DNA from: Flavobacteriaceae bacterium
GTDB taxonomy: Bacteria > Bacteroidota > Bacteroidia > Flavobacteriales > Flavobacteriaceae
Assembly (NCBI GenBank): GCA_018402135.1
Contig: JAGYJF010000003.1
Coordinates: forward strand, 310,001 to 374,000
Length of the DNA stretch: 64,000 nucleotides
Direction: 5' to 3'
Shown in pieces: positions 9,946 through 18,049 of this stretch; position 1 is the first letter of the stretch, and the number at the start of each line of letters is the position of its first letter. A program made the position numbers and the translations under genes. The notes under the pieces were generated by a model. The model was not told the origin of the DNA, did no database searches, and saw nothing but the letters and a program-made list of their open reading frames with translations.

Positions 9946-10132
9946 TGTTTTTAATTTTTTTGAATTGTTACTAATTTTTGATACAAATTTAACCTAGGAT
10001 TATCTGTTGAAAAACATGCATATTGGCATGTATATGTACATAATTAACCAAGAGATAATAAATATTTGATATGAAAGTTAAAATAGCACATAATTACGGT
10101 AATTCATTATAGTTTTTCCCTCTATTTAGCCG

Positions 10133-10140
10133 TAAATTTG
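10133..10140 (+). promoter_or_regulatory. Candidate -7 box TAAATTTG upstream of the AraC gene
   Basis: The octamer fits the Bacteroidota TAnnTTTG -7 element and lies only 8 bases before the ATG at 10149. If used, the transcript would have almost no leader. No clear -33 TTG is seen at the proper distance, so this is tentative. Confidence 0.35.
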
Positions 10141-10148
10141 TATAAGAT

Positions 10149-11021
10149 ATGACAGCGAGAAAACCTATATTAGAAAAGATTAGCCCAGAGTTTGGAAGCT
10201 CCTTAAGAGTTAAAAAACATGAGGCTTATATTGGTGAAAACAAACCATTTTGGCATTTTCATCCAGAGGTTGAATTGGTGTATGTTAACAAAGGCCAAGG
10301 CAAAAGACATATAGGAAGTCATTTATCGTATTTTAACAATAGTCAATTATTGCTTATTGGCGCTAATTTGCCACATAATGGTTTTACCGATCGTTTAACA
10401 ATTAATGGTTCTGAAACTTTGGTACAGTTCAAGCCTGAATTTTTAGGGGAACATTTCTTCGACATTCCTGAAATGGGCTCTATTAAGAAATTGTTTGAAC
10501 GCTCAAAAAATGGTATTCTATTCGGTGTAAAAACCAAACAAAAATTAGGAAAAAAAATTGAAAAATTAGCTGAAAAAGAAGGCTTTAAAAAAATCCTCAT
10601 ATTGTTAGAAGTACTTCACGACCTATCAAAAGCCGAAGATTATACCATATTAAATGCTGATGGATTCGCCTTTGAAACAGAGCCGCAAGACAGCGCCAAG
10701 ATTGACATTATATTTAAACACGTAAACGCCAATTTTAAATCGCATATCAGTTTAGACGAGATCGCCGATAAGGTTAGTATGACTGTCCCAGCTTTTTGTC
10801 GCTATTTTAAAAAGGTTACTGGCAAAACATTTACCAAATTGGTTAATGAATATAGAGTAGTGCATGCAACTAAATTATTGTCAGAAAGTAAAATGAGTAT
10901 CACAGATGTTTGTTTTGAATGTGGATTCAATAATTTTTCACATTTCAACAAGTTGTTTAAAGAGTTTACAGGCAAAAGCGCCTCTAAATACAGAGGCGAA
11001 TTAAAAATGATTGTACAATAA
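10149..11021 (+). CDS. AraC-family transcriptional regulator with cupin sensor domain
   Basis: The 290-residue protein is full length. Residues 20-90 look like an AraC cupin ligand-binding domain (FWHFHPEVELVYVNKGQGKRH, with the conserved HxHxE-like cluster). Residues 185-285 are the double helix-turn-helix: ISLDEIADKVSMTVPAFCRYFKKVTGKTF and ITDVCFECGFNNFSHFNKLFKEFTGKSASKY. It is a ligand-responsive activator or repressor of unknown regulon. It is divergent from the secreted protein at 9385 and is followed after 15 bases by a 59-residue gene on the same strand. Confidence 0.92.
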   Translation: MTARKPILEKISPEFGSSLRVKKHEAYIGENKPFWHFHPEVELVYVNKGQGKRHIGSHLSYFNNSQLLLIGANLPHNGFTDRLTINGSETLVQFKPEFLGEHFFDIPEMGSIKKLFERSKNGILFGVKTKQKLGKKIEKLAEKEGFKKILILLEVLHDLSKAEDYTILNADGFAFETEPQDSAKIDIIFKHVNANFKSHISLDEIADKVSMTVPAFCRYFKKVTGKTFTKLVNEYRVVHATKLLSESKMSITDVCFECGFNNFSHFNKLFKEFTGKSASKYRGELKMIVQ

Positions 11022-11036
11022 CACACAAATTAAGCT

Positions 11037-11216
11037 ATGGCGAAGAAAAATAAAATTGAAATTGCACTGGAATACTATACCAAAAAGGGTGCAGAAATAC
11101 TGAATACTGTGAACAGCAGAAACAATTTAACAGCAGATGAGATTATTCATTTTGGTGAAGAAATGGCGATTCTGGAATACAAAATGACTGCCTTAGAAGT
11201 GGCTAAAGAAAGTTAA
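11037..11216 (+). CDS. Small conserved-looking protein (59 aa) of unknown function
   Basis: An ATG at 11037 opens 59 codons ending in TAA at 11214, starting MAKKNKIEIALEYY and containing the helix-rich NLTADEIIHFGEEMAILEYK. It has no signal peptide or membrane helix and would be an all-helical cytoplasmic protein. It follows the AraC gene by 15 bases and converges on the HD gene. Codon usage and amino-acid make-up look like a genuine gene rather than noise, but I do not recognise the family. Confidence 0.6.
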   Translation: MAKKNKIEIALEYYTKKGAEILNTVNSRNNLTADEIIHFGEEMAILEYKMTALEVAKES

Positions 11217-11222
11217 TACCCT

Positions 11223-11879
11223 CTACCTTTCGCCATCCCATTCTGCATAAAACTGCTCGAGATATTGCTCCATATACTTATGACGTTGTTGCGCAATGCG
11301 TTTTCCTGTTGGCGTATTCATTTTATCTTTAAGAAGCAATAACTTTTCGTAAAAGTGATTAATTGTTGGCGCCGTTGAGGATTTGTATTCGGCTTTGGTC
11401 ATTTTAAGATTTGGTTTAATGCTAGGATCAAATAAGCCTCTATTTTTAAAACCCCCATAATTAAAAGCACGTGCAATCCCAATAGCACCGATGGCATCTA
11501 ACCTATCAGCATCTTGAACCACCTGAAGTTCCATTGAGTTAAAAGTTTGACCATTATCAAGACTATTTTTAAACGACATGTGTTTAATAATGTTTACTAC
11601 ATGTTCAATAACACTGCTGTCTAAATTGTGCTTAAATAAAAATTGTCTTGCCATGTTTGGCCCAATTGTTTCATTACCATCGTAAAATTTACTATCAGCA
11701 ATATCATGAAGTAAAGCACCAAGCTGTACAATAAGCAAGTCAACTGGCTCTTTTTCAGCGATAAGCATAGAATTATTAAACACCCTTAAGGTGTGAAACC
11801 AATCATGACCACCTTCGGCATTTGTTAAAACCGATTTTACGTAGGTCTTAGTGGCTTTTAGTATTTCAGTATCATTCAT
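11223..11879 (-). CDS. HD-domain phosphohydrolase
   Basis: The 218-residue protein has an HD metal site: GHDWFHTLRV (first His), LLHDIADSKF (HD pair), and VVQDADRLDAIGAIGIARAF (final Asp). This arrangement fits the YedJ-type HD phosphohydrolases, which act on nucleotides or related phosphate esters; the substrate is unknown. It overlaps the start of the upstream acyltransferase gene's 3' end by 8 bases (11872-11879), so the two are probably co-translated. It is cytoplasmic, with no membrane segment. Confidence 0.92.
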   Translation of the reverse strand: MNDTEILKATKTYVKSVLTNAEGGHDWFHTLRVFNNSMLIAEKEPVDLLIVQLGALLHDIADSKFYDGNETIGPNMARQFLFKHNLDSSVIEHVVNIIKHMSFKNSLDNGQTFNSMELQVVQDADRLDAIGAIGIARAFNYGGFKNRGLFDPSIKPNLKMTKAEYKSSTAPTINHFYEKLLLLKDKMNTPTGKRIAQQRHKYMEQYLEQFYAEWDGER

Positions 11880-12612
11880 TGGTTATTGCTGAAGTTATTT
11901 CGGTTTCAATAATAGTGATTAATTCTTCATGATTGGAATAATCTGAAAGCTTTTTAGGTTGGTGAACTTTAAATTTAATGTGTGCGCCAAGTCCCATTGG
12001 AAATTTTCCAAATCGCAATGTTTTCCACGAATTATTAATGGTGATAGGCACCACAGTCGCACTTGATATGTGTGCAAAAAGCGTTAGAAGTCCTTTTTTT
12101 TGAAAGGGTTTTGGTACCCCATTTCGGCCACGTGTTCCTTCAGGAAAAATAACAGCGGCCCGTTTAGTGGTTTCAATATAGGTTGCAAAGTTTTTGATGG
12201 CACTAACAGCTTGCTGCGGTTTTTTTCGGTCTATTAAAACCGAACCGCCATGACGCAAATTGAAAGAAACACTTGGGATGCCTTTGCCTAATTCAACCTT
12301 GCTTATAAATTTAGGGTGATGTTTTCGCATATACCAAATTAAAGGTGGGATGTCGTACATGCTTTGATGGTTCGCAACTATAATTAGGGGTTGGTTGTTA
12401 TCAATAGTAAAATTATTTTCAAATGAGAACCTTGTGCCCAAAATATTTAAACATCGCATAATAAAAAACTGAAGCCAATCTACACTTAGCTTGTGAGCCT
12501 TGTAACCAAACACATTTAAACAAAACCACTGAATTGGATGGAATATTACCAATGTTAAACCAAAGCAAACTAAATATACTGGTGTTAAAACGTATGAAAT
12601 GAGTTTTTGCAT
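11872..12612 (-). CDS. plsC: 1-acyl-sn-glycerol-3-phosphate acyltransferase (PlsC family)
   Basis: The 246-residue protein has a hydrophobic N-terminal helix (residues 7-27), then the catalytic NHQSMYD (the HxxxxD motif of acyltransferases) and the substrate-binding FPEGTRGRNG. It transfers an acyl chain to lysophosphatidate to make phosphatidate for membrane lipids, at the inner membrane face. It is the first gene of a two-gene unit with the HD phosphohydrolase. A terminator for the upstream bacilliredoxin gene lies just before it, so it probably has its own promoter. Confidence 0.93.
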   Translation of the reverse strand: MQKLISYVLTPVYLVCFGLTLVIFHPIQWFCLNVFGYKAHKLSVDWLQFFIMRCLNILGTRFSFENNFTIDNNQPLIIVANHQSMYDIPPLIWYMRKHHPKFISKVELGKGIPSVSFNLRHGGSVLIDRKKPQQAVSAIKNFATYIETTKRAAVIFPEGTRGRNGVPKPFQKKGLLTLFAHISSATVVPITINNSWKTLRFGKFPMGLGAHIKFKVHQPKKLSDYSNHEELITIIETEITSAITNE

Positions 12613-12630
12613 GGTGCTAAATTAAAAAAA

Positions 12631-12647
12631 CCACGCTTTGGGCGTGG
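12631..12647 (-). terminator. Terminator after the bacilliredoxin gene
   Basis: On the minus strand CCACGC...GCGTGG forms a short GC-rich stem followed by a run of eight T. It lies between the stop at 12673 and the plsC start at 12612, so it ends the bacilliredoxin transcript. Confidence 0.75.
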
Positions 12648-12672
12648 CTTTCATTTGCGAAATTATTTCTAT

Positions 12673-13083
12673 TTAACAGTGTTGATTGTAAGCATCAACT
12701 AAATTTTCAGCAATCATTTCTGCTGGACGGCCTTCAATGTGATGTCTTTCCAACATATGAACCAATTCACCATCTTTAAACAAAGCCATACTTGGCGAAC
12801 TTGGAGGGAATGGTACCATATGTGCTCTAGCAACGTCGGTTGCTTCGCGGTCTACACCCGCAAAAACGGTCACTAAATTATCTGGTTTCTTCGAGTTTTG
12901 TAAACTTATACGCGCACCTGGTCTAGCGTTGGCAGCGGCGCAACCGCAAACCGAATTCACTACAACCAAAGTAGTACCTTTTTTTGATAATGCCTGATTT
13001 ACAGCATCGGCGGAATGTAATTCTTCAAAACCCACGCTAGTTAAATCTTCGCGCATTGGTTTTACTAATTCTGGTGGATACAT
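12673..13083 (-). CDS. Bacilliredoxin BrxA/BrxB-family protein
   Basis: The start is set at MYPPELVKPMREDL (13083), the typical family N-terminus; a longer frame exists but adds non-conserved residues. The 136-residue product has the CGC active-site motif in NSVCGCAAANARPG (about residues 43-56) and the HxPPSSPSMALF-like segment seen as MVPFPPSSPSMALF. Family members (YphP/DUF1094) remove bacillithiol or similar thiols from oxidised proteins. Many Bacteroidota are thought to make bacillithiol, which fits. It is monocistronic between a terminator and a divergent TerB-DnaJ gene. Confidence 0.92.
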   Translation of the reverse strand: MYPPELVKPMREDLTSVGFEELHSADAVNQALSKKGTTLVVVNSVCGCAAANARPGARISLQNSKKPDNLVTVFAGVDREATDVARAHMVPFPPSSPSMALFKDGELVHMLERHHIEGRPAEMIAENLVDAYNQHC

Positions 13084-13244
13084 ATATCTTGTATTTATGT
13101 GAAAATTAAGTCGCAAAGTTACAAAACTTGATACTATTTAGGCTTAAATTATAATGAGATTAACTATTAAATTTTGAAGTTTGTTTGATTATTAATTTTT
13201 GAAGGAACAAAACTAACCGCTTAAAATAATTACATTGATATGGT

Positions 13245-13252
13245 TACCTTTG
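13245..13252 (+). promoter_or_regulatory. Candidate -7 box TACCTTTG for the TerB-DnaJ gene
   Basis: It matches TAnnTTTG 30 bases before the TTG start at 13282. No well-spaced -33 TTG was found, so only the -7 element supports it. Confidence 0.4.
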
Positions 13253-13281
13253 CATTTCTTTTTAATTAAATACATTTTATT

Positions 13282-14004
13282 TTGATTCGTTGGATTGCTG
13301 TTATTATTGGGTTTATATTTTTTAGATTTCCTGGTGCTATCATTGGTTTTTTGTTGGGAAGTTTATTGGAAGGATTTCAAAAAAACAGGCAAAATCCCTT
13401 TACTGGTAACGCTAAGGTTTCACCTGCCGATTTTGAACTTAATTTATTGTCGCTAGCATCTATTGTTATCAAAGCCGATGGCAATGTAAGCGAACAAGAA
13501 ATGCGATTTGTTCAAAATTACTTCGTTCAGGCCTATGGTAAAGACCATGCCAATGCCACATTTAGAACCTTTAATGAGGTTGTGAAAAATCGTGAAATAT
13601 CAGCCCTTAAAATTTGTGAATTTTTACGAATTAGAACCCGCTATGAGTCGCGTTTACAAATCATTCATTTTCTATTTAGTATCGCGCAAGCCGATGGTTT
13701 GGTGTCGCAACCAGAGGTTGAGAAGATAAAGGAAATTGCTAATTATCTCTCTATTGGATTGCGCGATTTTGAAAGTATAAAAGCCATGTTTTTCAAAAAT
13801 CCAGATAGTGCCTATAAAATTCTTGAAATTGACAAAGGCGCCACTGCAGCCGAAATTAAGTCGGCTTATCGTACAATGGCTAAAAAATACCATCCTGATA
13901 AACTGCAGCATATGGATGAAGCTTACCGAAAAGGCGCAGAAGACAAGTTTAGAAAAGTTCAGGAAGCCTATGAGCAGTTACAGAAGGAGTTAAATTTTAA
14001 GTAA
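13282..14004 (+). CDS. Membrane-anchored TerB-like / DnaJ-domain protein (DjlA-like)
   Basis: The gene uses a TTG start (MIRWIAVIIGFIFFRFP), supported by the conserved N-terminal hydrophobic hairpin of this family. Residues 1-30 form a membrane segment. Residues 45-150 are a TerB-like all-helical region with two acidic turns (ADGNVSEQEM and ADGLVSQPEV). Residues 173-240 are a J domain with HPD in YHPDKLQH. Such proteins recruit DnaK-type chaperones to the membrane. The RES/Xre module follows with its own promoter just after this stop. The role is inferred by analogy with DjlA. Confidence 0.88.
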   Translation: MIRWIAVIIGFIFFRFPGAIIGFLLGSLLEGFQKNRQNPFTGNAKVSPADFELNLLSLASIVIKADGNVSEQEMRFVQNYFVQAYGKDHANATFRTFNEVVKNREISALKICEFLRIRTRYESRLQIIHFLFSIAQADGLVSQPEVEKIKEIANYLSIGLRDFESIKAMFFKNPDSAYKILEIDKGATAAEIKSAYRTMAKKYHPDKLQHMDEAYRKGAEDKFRKVQEAYEQLQKELNFK

Positions 14005-14028
14005 TTTTTTTAATTTGGACAAATGTCG

Positions 14029-14036
14029 TATATTTG
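14029..14036 (+). promoter_or_regulatory. Candidate -7 box TATATTTG for the antitoxin gene
   Basis: An excellent TAnnTTTG match lies inside the 5' extension that a TTG start at 14015 would give to the antitoxin gene. If used, transcription starts near 14041, which favours the GTG at 14054 as the true start. Confidence 0.5.
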
Positions 14037-14053
14037 AGGACAAACAGTTAAAA

Positions 14054-14542
14054 GTGGATAACTCTGAAACTCATATCAATTCGGTAAATGAAGCAGTGGC
14101 TGTTTATGCCAATACTTTCACTCAGTTCGACGTTGCCAAAAGTTTTGGTTTACAGGATTTACTCGACGATAAATTAATGCTTATCAAAGCCATTAGAATG
14201 GGCATTCCGTTTACGCTTTTCAACGAAATAAAAAACATCACGCCATTTTCCGATGATGATTGGGCCGAAATTCTAAGCGTATCCACCAAATCATTACAGC
14301 GTTACAAACAAGAGATAGATTTTTTGTTCAAACCCATTCATTCCGAAAAAATTATTGAAATAGCTGAGGTGTCATTACTAGGAAATCTAGTTTTTGGAGA
14401 TAGTTCCAAATTTAAACTTTGGCTCAACACACCGAGTTATGCGCTTGGTAACATGTTGCCTATTGAATTACTTAAAGATTCCTATGGAAAGGAGATGGTA
14501 CTCGCCGAACTTCACCGAATAGACCACGGTATTTTTGCCTAA
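14054..14542 (+). CDS. Xre/MbcA/ParS-type antitoxin (DUF2384)
   Basis: The GTG at 14054 is chosen because a -7 box lies upstream of it and inside any longer version. The 162-residue product has a central helix-turn-helix-like part (DDWAEILSVSTKSLQRYK) and a C-terminal MbcA/ParS region (GNLVFGDSSKFKLWLNTPSY, ALGNMLPIELL), the pattern of antitoxins paired with RES toxins. It would neutralise the downstream toxin and probably repress the pair's own promoter. The stop overlaps the toxin ATG (TAATG). Antitoxin upstream, toxin downstream and coupled translation is the standard order. Confidence 0.88.
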   Translation: MDNSETHINSVNEAVAVYANTFTQFDVAKSFGLQDLLDDKLMLIKAIRMGIPFTLFNEIKNITPFSDDDWAEILSVSTKSLQRYKQEIDFLFKPIHSEKIIEIAEVSLLGNLVFGDSSKFKLWLNTPSYALGNMLPIELLKDSYGKEMVLAELHRIDHGIFA

Positions 14543-15006
14543 TGATTGTTTATAGGTTATCCAGAAAGAAATATGCCCACGAATTGTCAGGTAAGGGTGC
14601 CGCATTAATTGGTAACCGTTGGAACTCAAAAGGGGTTGAGATGATTTACACTTCTGAAAGTCGGGCACTTGCTATGGCTGAGGTAGCAGTTCATTTAACT
14701 TTAGCTACTTTGCCAAATGATTTCATATTGCTAGAAATTTTAATTACAGACAAGGTTTTAATTTTAGAATTAACACCAAAAGAATTATCTAAAAACTGGA
14801 ATGCATTTCCGCACCATCCTGAAACGCAGTTTTTAGGAGATCAATTTATTCGGGATAATCAATTTGCTGTGATGAAAGTACCTTCGGCTGTGGTTCAAGG
14901 AGATTTTAATTATATAATTAATCCTTACAATTCACAATTTAAGCTGATTAAAATTGCTGCCCAACTTCCATTTTTGTTAGACCAACGATTGTTTAAATCA
15001 TCCTAA
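14542..15006 (+). CDS. RES-domain toxin
   Basis: The 154-residue protein covers the whole RES fold. It begins MIVYRLSRKKYA, carries GAALIGNRWNSKGVEMIYTS and then LAMAEVAVHL, with the Arg, Glu and Ser positions that name the family (R-E-S). RES toxins degrade NAD+ by phosphorolysis or hydrolysis and arrest growth. It starts on the stop of its antitoxin. Its 3' end overlaps the convergent TonB receptor gene by four bases. The activity is known for family members; nothing here suggests loss of function. Confidence 0.9.
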   Translation: MIVYRLSRKKYAHELSGKGAALIGNRWNSKGVEMIYTSESRALAMAEVAVHLTLATLPNDFILLEILITDKVLILELTPKELSKNWNAFPHHPETQFLGDQFIRDNQFAVMKVPSAVVQGDFNYIINPYNSQFKLIKIAAQLPFLLDQRLFKSS

Positions 15007-17276
15007 AAACCAAATCGTAACATCGTTAAAATAGACCTTCCTGGATTCGGAATTTCAAACGCTCTTAATATGGATAAGTGATTTACATAAGTTGTATTTA
15101 ATAAATTGTTACCTGAAATACTGGCTGTTAGGTTTTTGTTGCCCCAACTAAAATCTTTTGTTATACCTAGGTTTAATAAAGTATAAGCAGGTGTTTCAAT
15201 TTCATTAAATCCCGGTCTGTTTTGTTTTGAAAAATGGGTGAGTGTGGTTTCAATTTGAGTTGATTTTATAAATTTAGGCCTATAATTTAAACCCAAACTA
15301 TAATTATCGGCAGGGATGAAGGTCAGATTTTCGTCAGATTTACTCAAAGTGCCGCGCACCAAGGCTGCGGTTGAGTTGATTGAAATATCCTCATTAAACT
15401 TATAATGAATAGACAGTTCTGTACCGTAAAGCTGCGCATTTTCTTGTTGAAATTCCCAGATTTGTAAGCCGTCCTCAGGTCTCGTTTCACCTGTATTAAT
15501 AAAGAAAATATAATTTGAAATGGTATTGAAGTATGCCGAGGCTCCTAATGTAAATCTCGCAAGTTTTAATGCATAACTAATATCTGTTTGAAAACTTTGT
15601 TCACGTTCAAAGTTGGCATTCCCTACCTCAAATCTGTTGGTTCCCGGGTGTGGTCCGTTTGAAAATAACTCAGCCAAATCTGGCGCTCTAAATCCTGAGG
15701 ATAGATTTACCTTGATGTTTTGAAATTTAGATATATCATAAGTTGCACCAAAAGACCCGGTAAGTCCTCCAAAATCTGAACTTAGCTGTCTGTTTTCAGG
15801 ACTACCTGCTAAAACAAATCCATAATTAACGAGTAAAGGTCTGTCGGCAAGAGCCGTTACCTTTCGGTAATCAAATCTAATTCCAGCTTGAAGATATAGC
15901 TTATCAAATTGTTTGCTCCCTAGATAATAGGCACCGATATCAAAGGTATTTGCATCGGGGATTAATATTTCTTGAGCCGAATTTTTATTGAGTGTTTTAA
16001 TAAAACTTGACTGAAATCCGAAGGTGTATTTAAAATTCTGTTTTGGAGTTAAAGATATTCTACCAGAAATAAAGCTGTGATTTTGGTTAATTCCAAGGTC
16101 GACTGAATCAAAACTTTCTTCTATTTCGCTGCGATCGTTAAAGTGATGTGAGATATGAAAATATGTTTGAAACTTTTCGTGAAAGCTCTCCTGCGTGTAA
16201 GAAATCAAATAATCTTTTACTTCTTGAAATGGCAACTGCATATTGCGATCGTTTCTGTTAGTTGCTAATGATGCTTCTAATTCTTCATCGCTAATGATTC
16301 CCAGATTTTGGTTGAGATAGGTAAAAGATAGCTTGTTTTTAAAATTAGTCTTATCTAAACCGGTGTGAATTCTAAAATTTTGATTGTTAAAGCGGCTATT
16401 GCCAATTATTGTGCCGTTACCATCCTTATAATCCGCATGATTTTCAATAGCCGCGTCCACTGCAAAAAACAGGTGGTTGTTGAATCGCTTACCTAAACTC
16501 GCAAATGTTTTAATGCCATTTGAAACACTATTAAATGAACTTCCAATAGTTCCAGTCAAGTTGCTATGATCCAAGTAGGATTCATCATCTTTGATTAGTA
16601 AAACACCGCCAACTGCGCCAGAACCATATAAAATGGAGGCTGGACCTTTTATAACATCAACTTTATAAACACCTAAATTGTTAAGTCCTAAACCATGGTC
16701 CTGACCCCATTGGTGATTTTCAAGTTTATTATTTTGAAAAATGGTAACCACTCTTGAAAATCCAAGTCCTCTAATAAATGGCTTTACAATGCCTGTGCCT
16801 AAAGTAGCACCACTTATACCAGGTAAATCTGTTAGTGAGGCCGCCAATCCTCCAGTGTTAAATTGTCTGGATATGGTTTTCATATCCAAATCGGTAACCG
16901 AATACGGTGTTTTTTTGGTTAACCCCGTTTGTTTATCAATAATTACTATGGCATCAAGCGATTGAATGTCTTTAATGAGTTCGATGTTGAGTCGTTTATA
17001 TTTTTTAGATTCGGAGTTAAAGTCTATAGAAAGTATTCTTTCTTGATAGCCAATCGATGAAATTACCAAGTTGAAAATAGCTTCTGAAGATTCAATCTTA
17101 AAAGAACCGTCGGCTTCTGTAATCGTGCCTATTGTAGTGTTATCAATGTAAACGGAAGCGAAAGCAACTGCTTCTTTGTTGCAAACTATTTGACCTTCAA
17201 TAATAAATTGGGTATAACTTGTAAAATAACTCAGACACCCAATTATCACCAGTAAATTTTTATATGAAAAGTGCAT
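15003..17276 (-). CDS. TonB-dependent outer-membrane receptor, probably for a metal
   Basis: The 757-residue protein has a signal region (residues 1-22), a carboxypeptidase-D-like beta domain (FIIEGQIVCNKEAVAFASVY to SIGYQERIL), a plug with GGLAASLTDLPGISGATLGT and KGPASILYGSGAVGGVLLI, and a 22-strand barrel ending in phenylalanine (ILTMLRFGF). It imports a ligand across the outer membrane with TonB energy. A His/Asp-bearing loop (ENHQWGQDHGLG) and the setting beside a DtxR-type regulator, a ZIP transporter and Feo suggest a zinc, iron or manganese ligand. A DtxR-like palindrome lies between this gene and the divergent regulator, overlapping where its -33 element would be. Confidence 0.93.
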   Translation of the reverse strand: MHFSYKNLLVIIGCLSYFTSYTQFIIEGQIVCNKEAVAFASVYIDNTTIGTITEADGSFKIESSEAIFNLVISSIGYQERILSIDFNSESKKYKRLNIELIKDIQSLDAIVIIDKQTGLTKKTPYSVTDLDMKTISRQFNTGGLAASLTDLPGISGATLGTGIVKPFIRGLGFSRVVTIFQNNKLENHQWGQDHGLGLNNLGVYKVDVIKGPASILYGSGAVGGVLLIKDDESYLDHSNLTGTIGSSFNSVSNGIKTFASLGKRFNNHLFFAVDAAIENHADYKDGNGTIIGNSRFNNQNFRIHTGLDKTNFKNKLSFTYLNQNLGIISDEELEASLATNRNDRNMQLPFQEVKDYLISYTQESFHEKFQTYFHISHHFNDRSEIEESFDSVDLGINQNHSFISGRISLTPKQNFKYTFGFQSSFIKTLNKNSAQEILIPDANTFDIGAYYLGSKQFDKLYLQAGIRFDYRKVTALADRPLLVNYGFVLAGSPENRQLSSDFGGLTGSFGATYDISKFQNIKVNLSSGFRAPDLAELFSNGPHPGTNRFEVGNANFEREQSFQTDISYALKLARFTLGASAYFNTISNYIFFINTGETRPEDGLQIWEFQQENAQLYGTELSIHYKFNEDISINSTAALVRGTLSKSDENLTFIPADNYSLGLNYRPKFIKSTQIETTLTHFSKQNRPGFNEIETPAYTLLNLGITKDFSWGNKNLTASISGNNLLNTTYVNHLSILRAFEIPNPGRSILTMLRFGF

Positions 17277-17299
17277 GTTGTTTAAATATTTTATTTAGG

Positions 17300-17307
17300 C
17301 AAATATA
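17300..17307 (-). promoter_or_regulatory. Candidate -7 box (TATATTTG on the minus strand) of the TonB receptor gene
   Basis: On the plus strand it reads CAAATATA. It is a perfect TAnnTTTG match 24 bases from the receptor start at 17276. The operator-like palindrome at 17316-17331 lies just upstream of it. Confidence 0.55.
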
Positions 17308-17315
17308 TAAATAAA

Positions 17316-17331
17316 TTTAGACAAGACTAAA
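17316..17331. promoter_or_regulatory. Candidate DtxR/MntR-family operator TTTAGACAAGACTAAA
   Basis: It is an imperfect palindrome (TTTAG....CTAAA arms with central C and G also symmetric) of the TTTAG-N6-CTAAA kind bound by metal-dependent DtxR/MntR repressors. It lies in the intergenic region between the TonB receptor and the DtxR-type gene, where it could block the receptor promoter and affect the regulator's own. Confidence 0.6.
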
Positions 17332-17357
17332 AATGTATTTTATATTATATAAAAATG

Positions 17358-17365
17358 TATTTTTG
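17358..17365 (+). promoter_or_regulatory. Candidate -7 box TATTTTTG of the DtxR-type regulator
   Basis: It fits TAnnTTTG 22 bases before the ATG at 17388. It overlaps the earlier in-frame ATG at 17355, arguing that the earlier ATG is not the start. Confidence 0.5.
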
Positions 17366-17387
17366 CACCTACAAAGTCAACCGATTT

Positions 17388-18047
17388 ATGTTTAGTGATT
17401 CAGAAGAAAATTATTTAAAAACAATATTTCATCTCGAAAGACAATTTAAGGATGGTGTTTCCACCAACGCTATCGCCGACCAGATGCAAACCAAAGCATC
17501 GTCTGTTACTGATATGATGAAAAGATTATCAGATAAAAATTTGGTTAATTATGTGAAGTATCAGGGCGTAACTTTGTGCGATAAGGGCAGAATTGCCGCG
17601 GCTGCAATCATCCGAAAACACAGGTTATGGGAAGTTTTTTTGGTTGAAAAATTAGACTTTAGTTGGGATGAAGTTCATGAAGTTGCGGAACAATTGGAAC
17701 ATATTGAATCTGAAGAACTTATTGATAAGCTTGATAAACTGCTGAATTACCCAAAATTTGATCCGCATGGCGACCCCATTCCTAATAAAGACGGTAATTT
17801 TCCAGTTAGGGATAAGGTTTTATTAAGCGATTTAAGTATTGGGTCTAAAGGTATTTGTGTTGGGGTTAAGGATACGTCATCGTCGTTTTTAAAATATCTC
17901 GATAAAAATGGCATTGCTTTAGGTAAGTCTATTCAAGTGCTGGAAAAGGAAGATTTTGATCATTCACAAAAAATAAAAATTGAAAATGAGGTGCTTCAAG
18001 TATCTCAACAAATTGCATCGAATTTATACATTAAAACCACCCATTAA
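17388..18047 (+). CDS. DtxR/MntR-family metal-dependent transcriptional regulator
   Basis: The ATG at 17388 is chosen since MFSDSEENYLKTIFHLE is the family N-terminus and an earlier ATG overlaps the promoter. The 219-residue protein has an N-terminal winged helix (TNAIADQMQTKASSVTDMMKRLSDKNLV), a dimerisation and metal-binding domain (RLWEVFLVEKLDFSWDEVHEVAEQLEHIESEELIDKL is the usual region, metal ligands His/Glu) with DPHGDPIP, and a C-terminal SH3/FeoA-like domain (LSDLSIGSKGICVGV). It should sense Mn(II) or Fe(II) and repress uptake genes. The ZIP gene follows 2 bases later; the TonB receptor is divergent across the palindrome. Confidence 0.93.
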   Translation: MFSDSEENYLKTIFHLERQFKDGVSTNAIADQMQTKASSVTDMMKRLSDKNLVNYVKYQGVTLCDKGRIAAAAIIRKHRLWEVFLVEKLDFSWDEVHEVAEQLEHIESEELIDKLDKLLNYPKFDPHGDPIPNKDGNFPVRDKVLLSDLSIGSKGICVGVKDTSSSFLKYLDKNGIALGKSIQVLEKEDFDHSQKIKIENEVLQVSQQIASNLYIKTTH

Positions 18048-18049
18048 TT

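Noticed and set aside
10010-10050. Short ATGCAT/TACATA palindromes upstream of the AraC gene
   Set aside because: They are AT-rich and imperfect; this could be chance, and no operator consensus is known to me.
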